Shown piece by piece: positions 13,415 through 13,478 of a DNA stretch of 13,478 nucleotides. Source of the stretch: Nitrososphaerota archaeon. Its GTDB lineage: Archaea; Thermoproteota; Nitrososphaeria; Nitrososphaerales; UBA57. The notes below the pieces were generated by a model, which saw nothing but the letters and a program-made list of their open reading frames with translations, was not told the origin of the DNA and did no database searches. The stretch covers positions 1-13,478 of the forward strand of contig JACPBJ010000145.1 of assembly GCA_016180375.1 (NCBI GenBank), given 5' to 3'. Every line of letters begins with the position of its first letter. Position 1 is the first letter of the stretch. A program made the position numbers and the translations under genes.

Positions 13415-13422
13415 TGTTTAAG
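13415..13422 (-). promoter_or_regulatory. TATA box of the flavin reductase gene
   Basis: On the minus strand this reads CTTAAACA and lies 27 nt before the ATG at 13395, predicting a leaderless mRNA. Confidence 0.5.
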
Positions 13423-13424
13423 GG

Positions 13425-13478
13425 TTATCTTCCAGTATGAATGTATGGGAATTCGCTGAATTTCCTGCTTAATTCGGC
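13425..13478 (-). CDS. Possible C-terminal end of an upstream minus-strand gene (partial)
   Basis: Reading in from the right edge on the minus strand, one frame gives 17 codons, AELSRKFSEFPYIHTGR, then TAA at 13427-13425. The composition is protein-like and the stop falls just before the flavin reductase TATA box, as expected for tightly packed genes. The piece is too short to identify or to prove coding, and another frame is also open here. Confidence 0.35.
   Translation of the reverse strand, partial: AELSRKFSEFPYIHTGR

Noticed and set aside
13437..13478. Plus-strand gene start at the right edge (ATG 13437 or 13441)
   Set aside because: The first frame stops after 11 codons; the second stays open only to the edge, with no box or ribosome-binding sequence to support it.
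1..13478. CRISPR array, insertion sequence, tRNA or rRNA
   Set aside because: No regularly spaced repeats, transposase motifs, terminal inverted repeats, cloverleaf sequences or rRNA-like stretches were seen while reading the window.

Overview
The window reads as an archaeal chromosome segment, most likely from the Nitrososphaeria/Thaumarchaeota side of the Thermoproteota (the lineage is an inference). Supporting signs are a UPF0147 protein, a Y-family DNA polymerase ending in an archaeal-style PCNA-binding motif, a membrane-anchored plastocyanin-like copper protein, and many promoters in which a CTTAAA-type TATA box lies 27-31 nt before the start codon, the layout of leaderless archaeal transcripts. 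Base composition is moderate and even. I see no insertion sequence, integrase, tRNA, rRNA or CRISPR array.

Layout, left to right. On the plus strand: the 3' end of a dinB-type polymerase (1-506), a secreted and membrane-anchored cupredoxin with a long Pro/Gln linker (545-1318), a UPF0147 protein (1390-1665) and a membrane family 2 glycosyltransferase resembling CrtQ/HpnB (1709-2911). Two minus-strand genes follow: a 56-residue basic protein (2965-3135), easily missed because of its length, and an HtpX-type M48 membrane protease (3220-4188). Divergent from htpX is an unrecognised 320-residue protein with a PH/GRAM-like N-terminus (4298-5260).

The centre of interest is a three-gene minus-strand operon (11369 down to 5262, about 6.1 kb). 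In order of transcription it encodes: (i) a 316-residue protein with a signal peptide, an extracellular beta-rich domain, one transmembrane helix and a basic helical cytoplasmic tail; (ii) a 909-residue tubulin/FtsZ-superfamily GTPase with intact T1, T4 (GGGTGSG) and T7 (NFDLAD) loops and a C-terminal helical extension of about 570 residues; (iii) an 801-residue protein with about eight to ten membrane helices and a cytoplasmic coiled-coil-like region of about 430 residues. The spacing is 6 and 15 nt. This looks like a membrane-coupled tubulin-like cytoskeletal system: an outside-facing anchor or sensor, a cytoplasmic polymerising GTPase and a large membrane scaffold. Its biological role cannot be read from the sequence.

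Divergent from that operon is an orphan, membrane-anchored LivK-type solute-binding protein (11504-12901) with no transporter genes beside it. Convergent with it is a flavin reductase-like protein (12898-13395), and the right edge may hold the last codons of another minus-strand gene (13425-13478).
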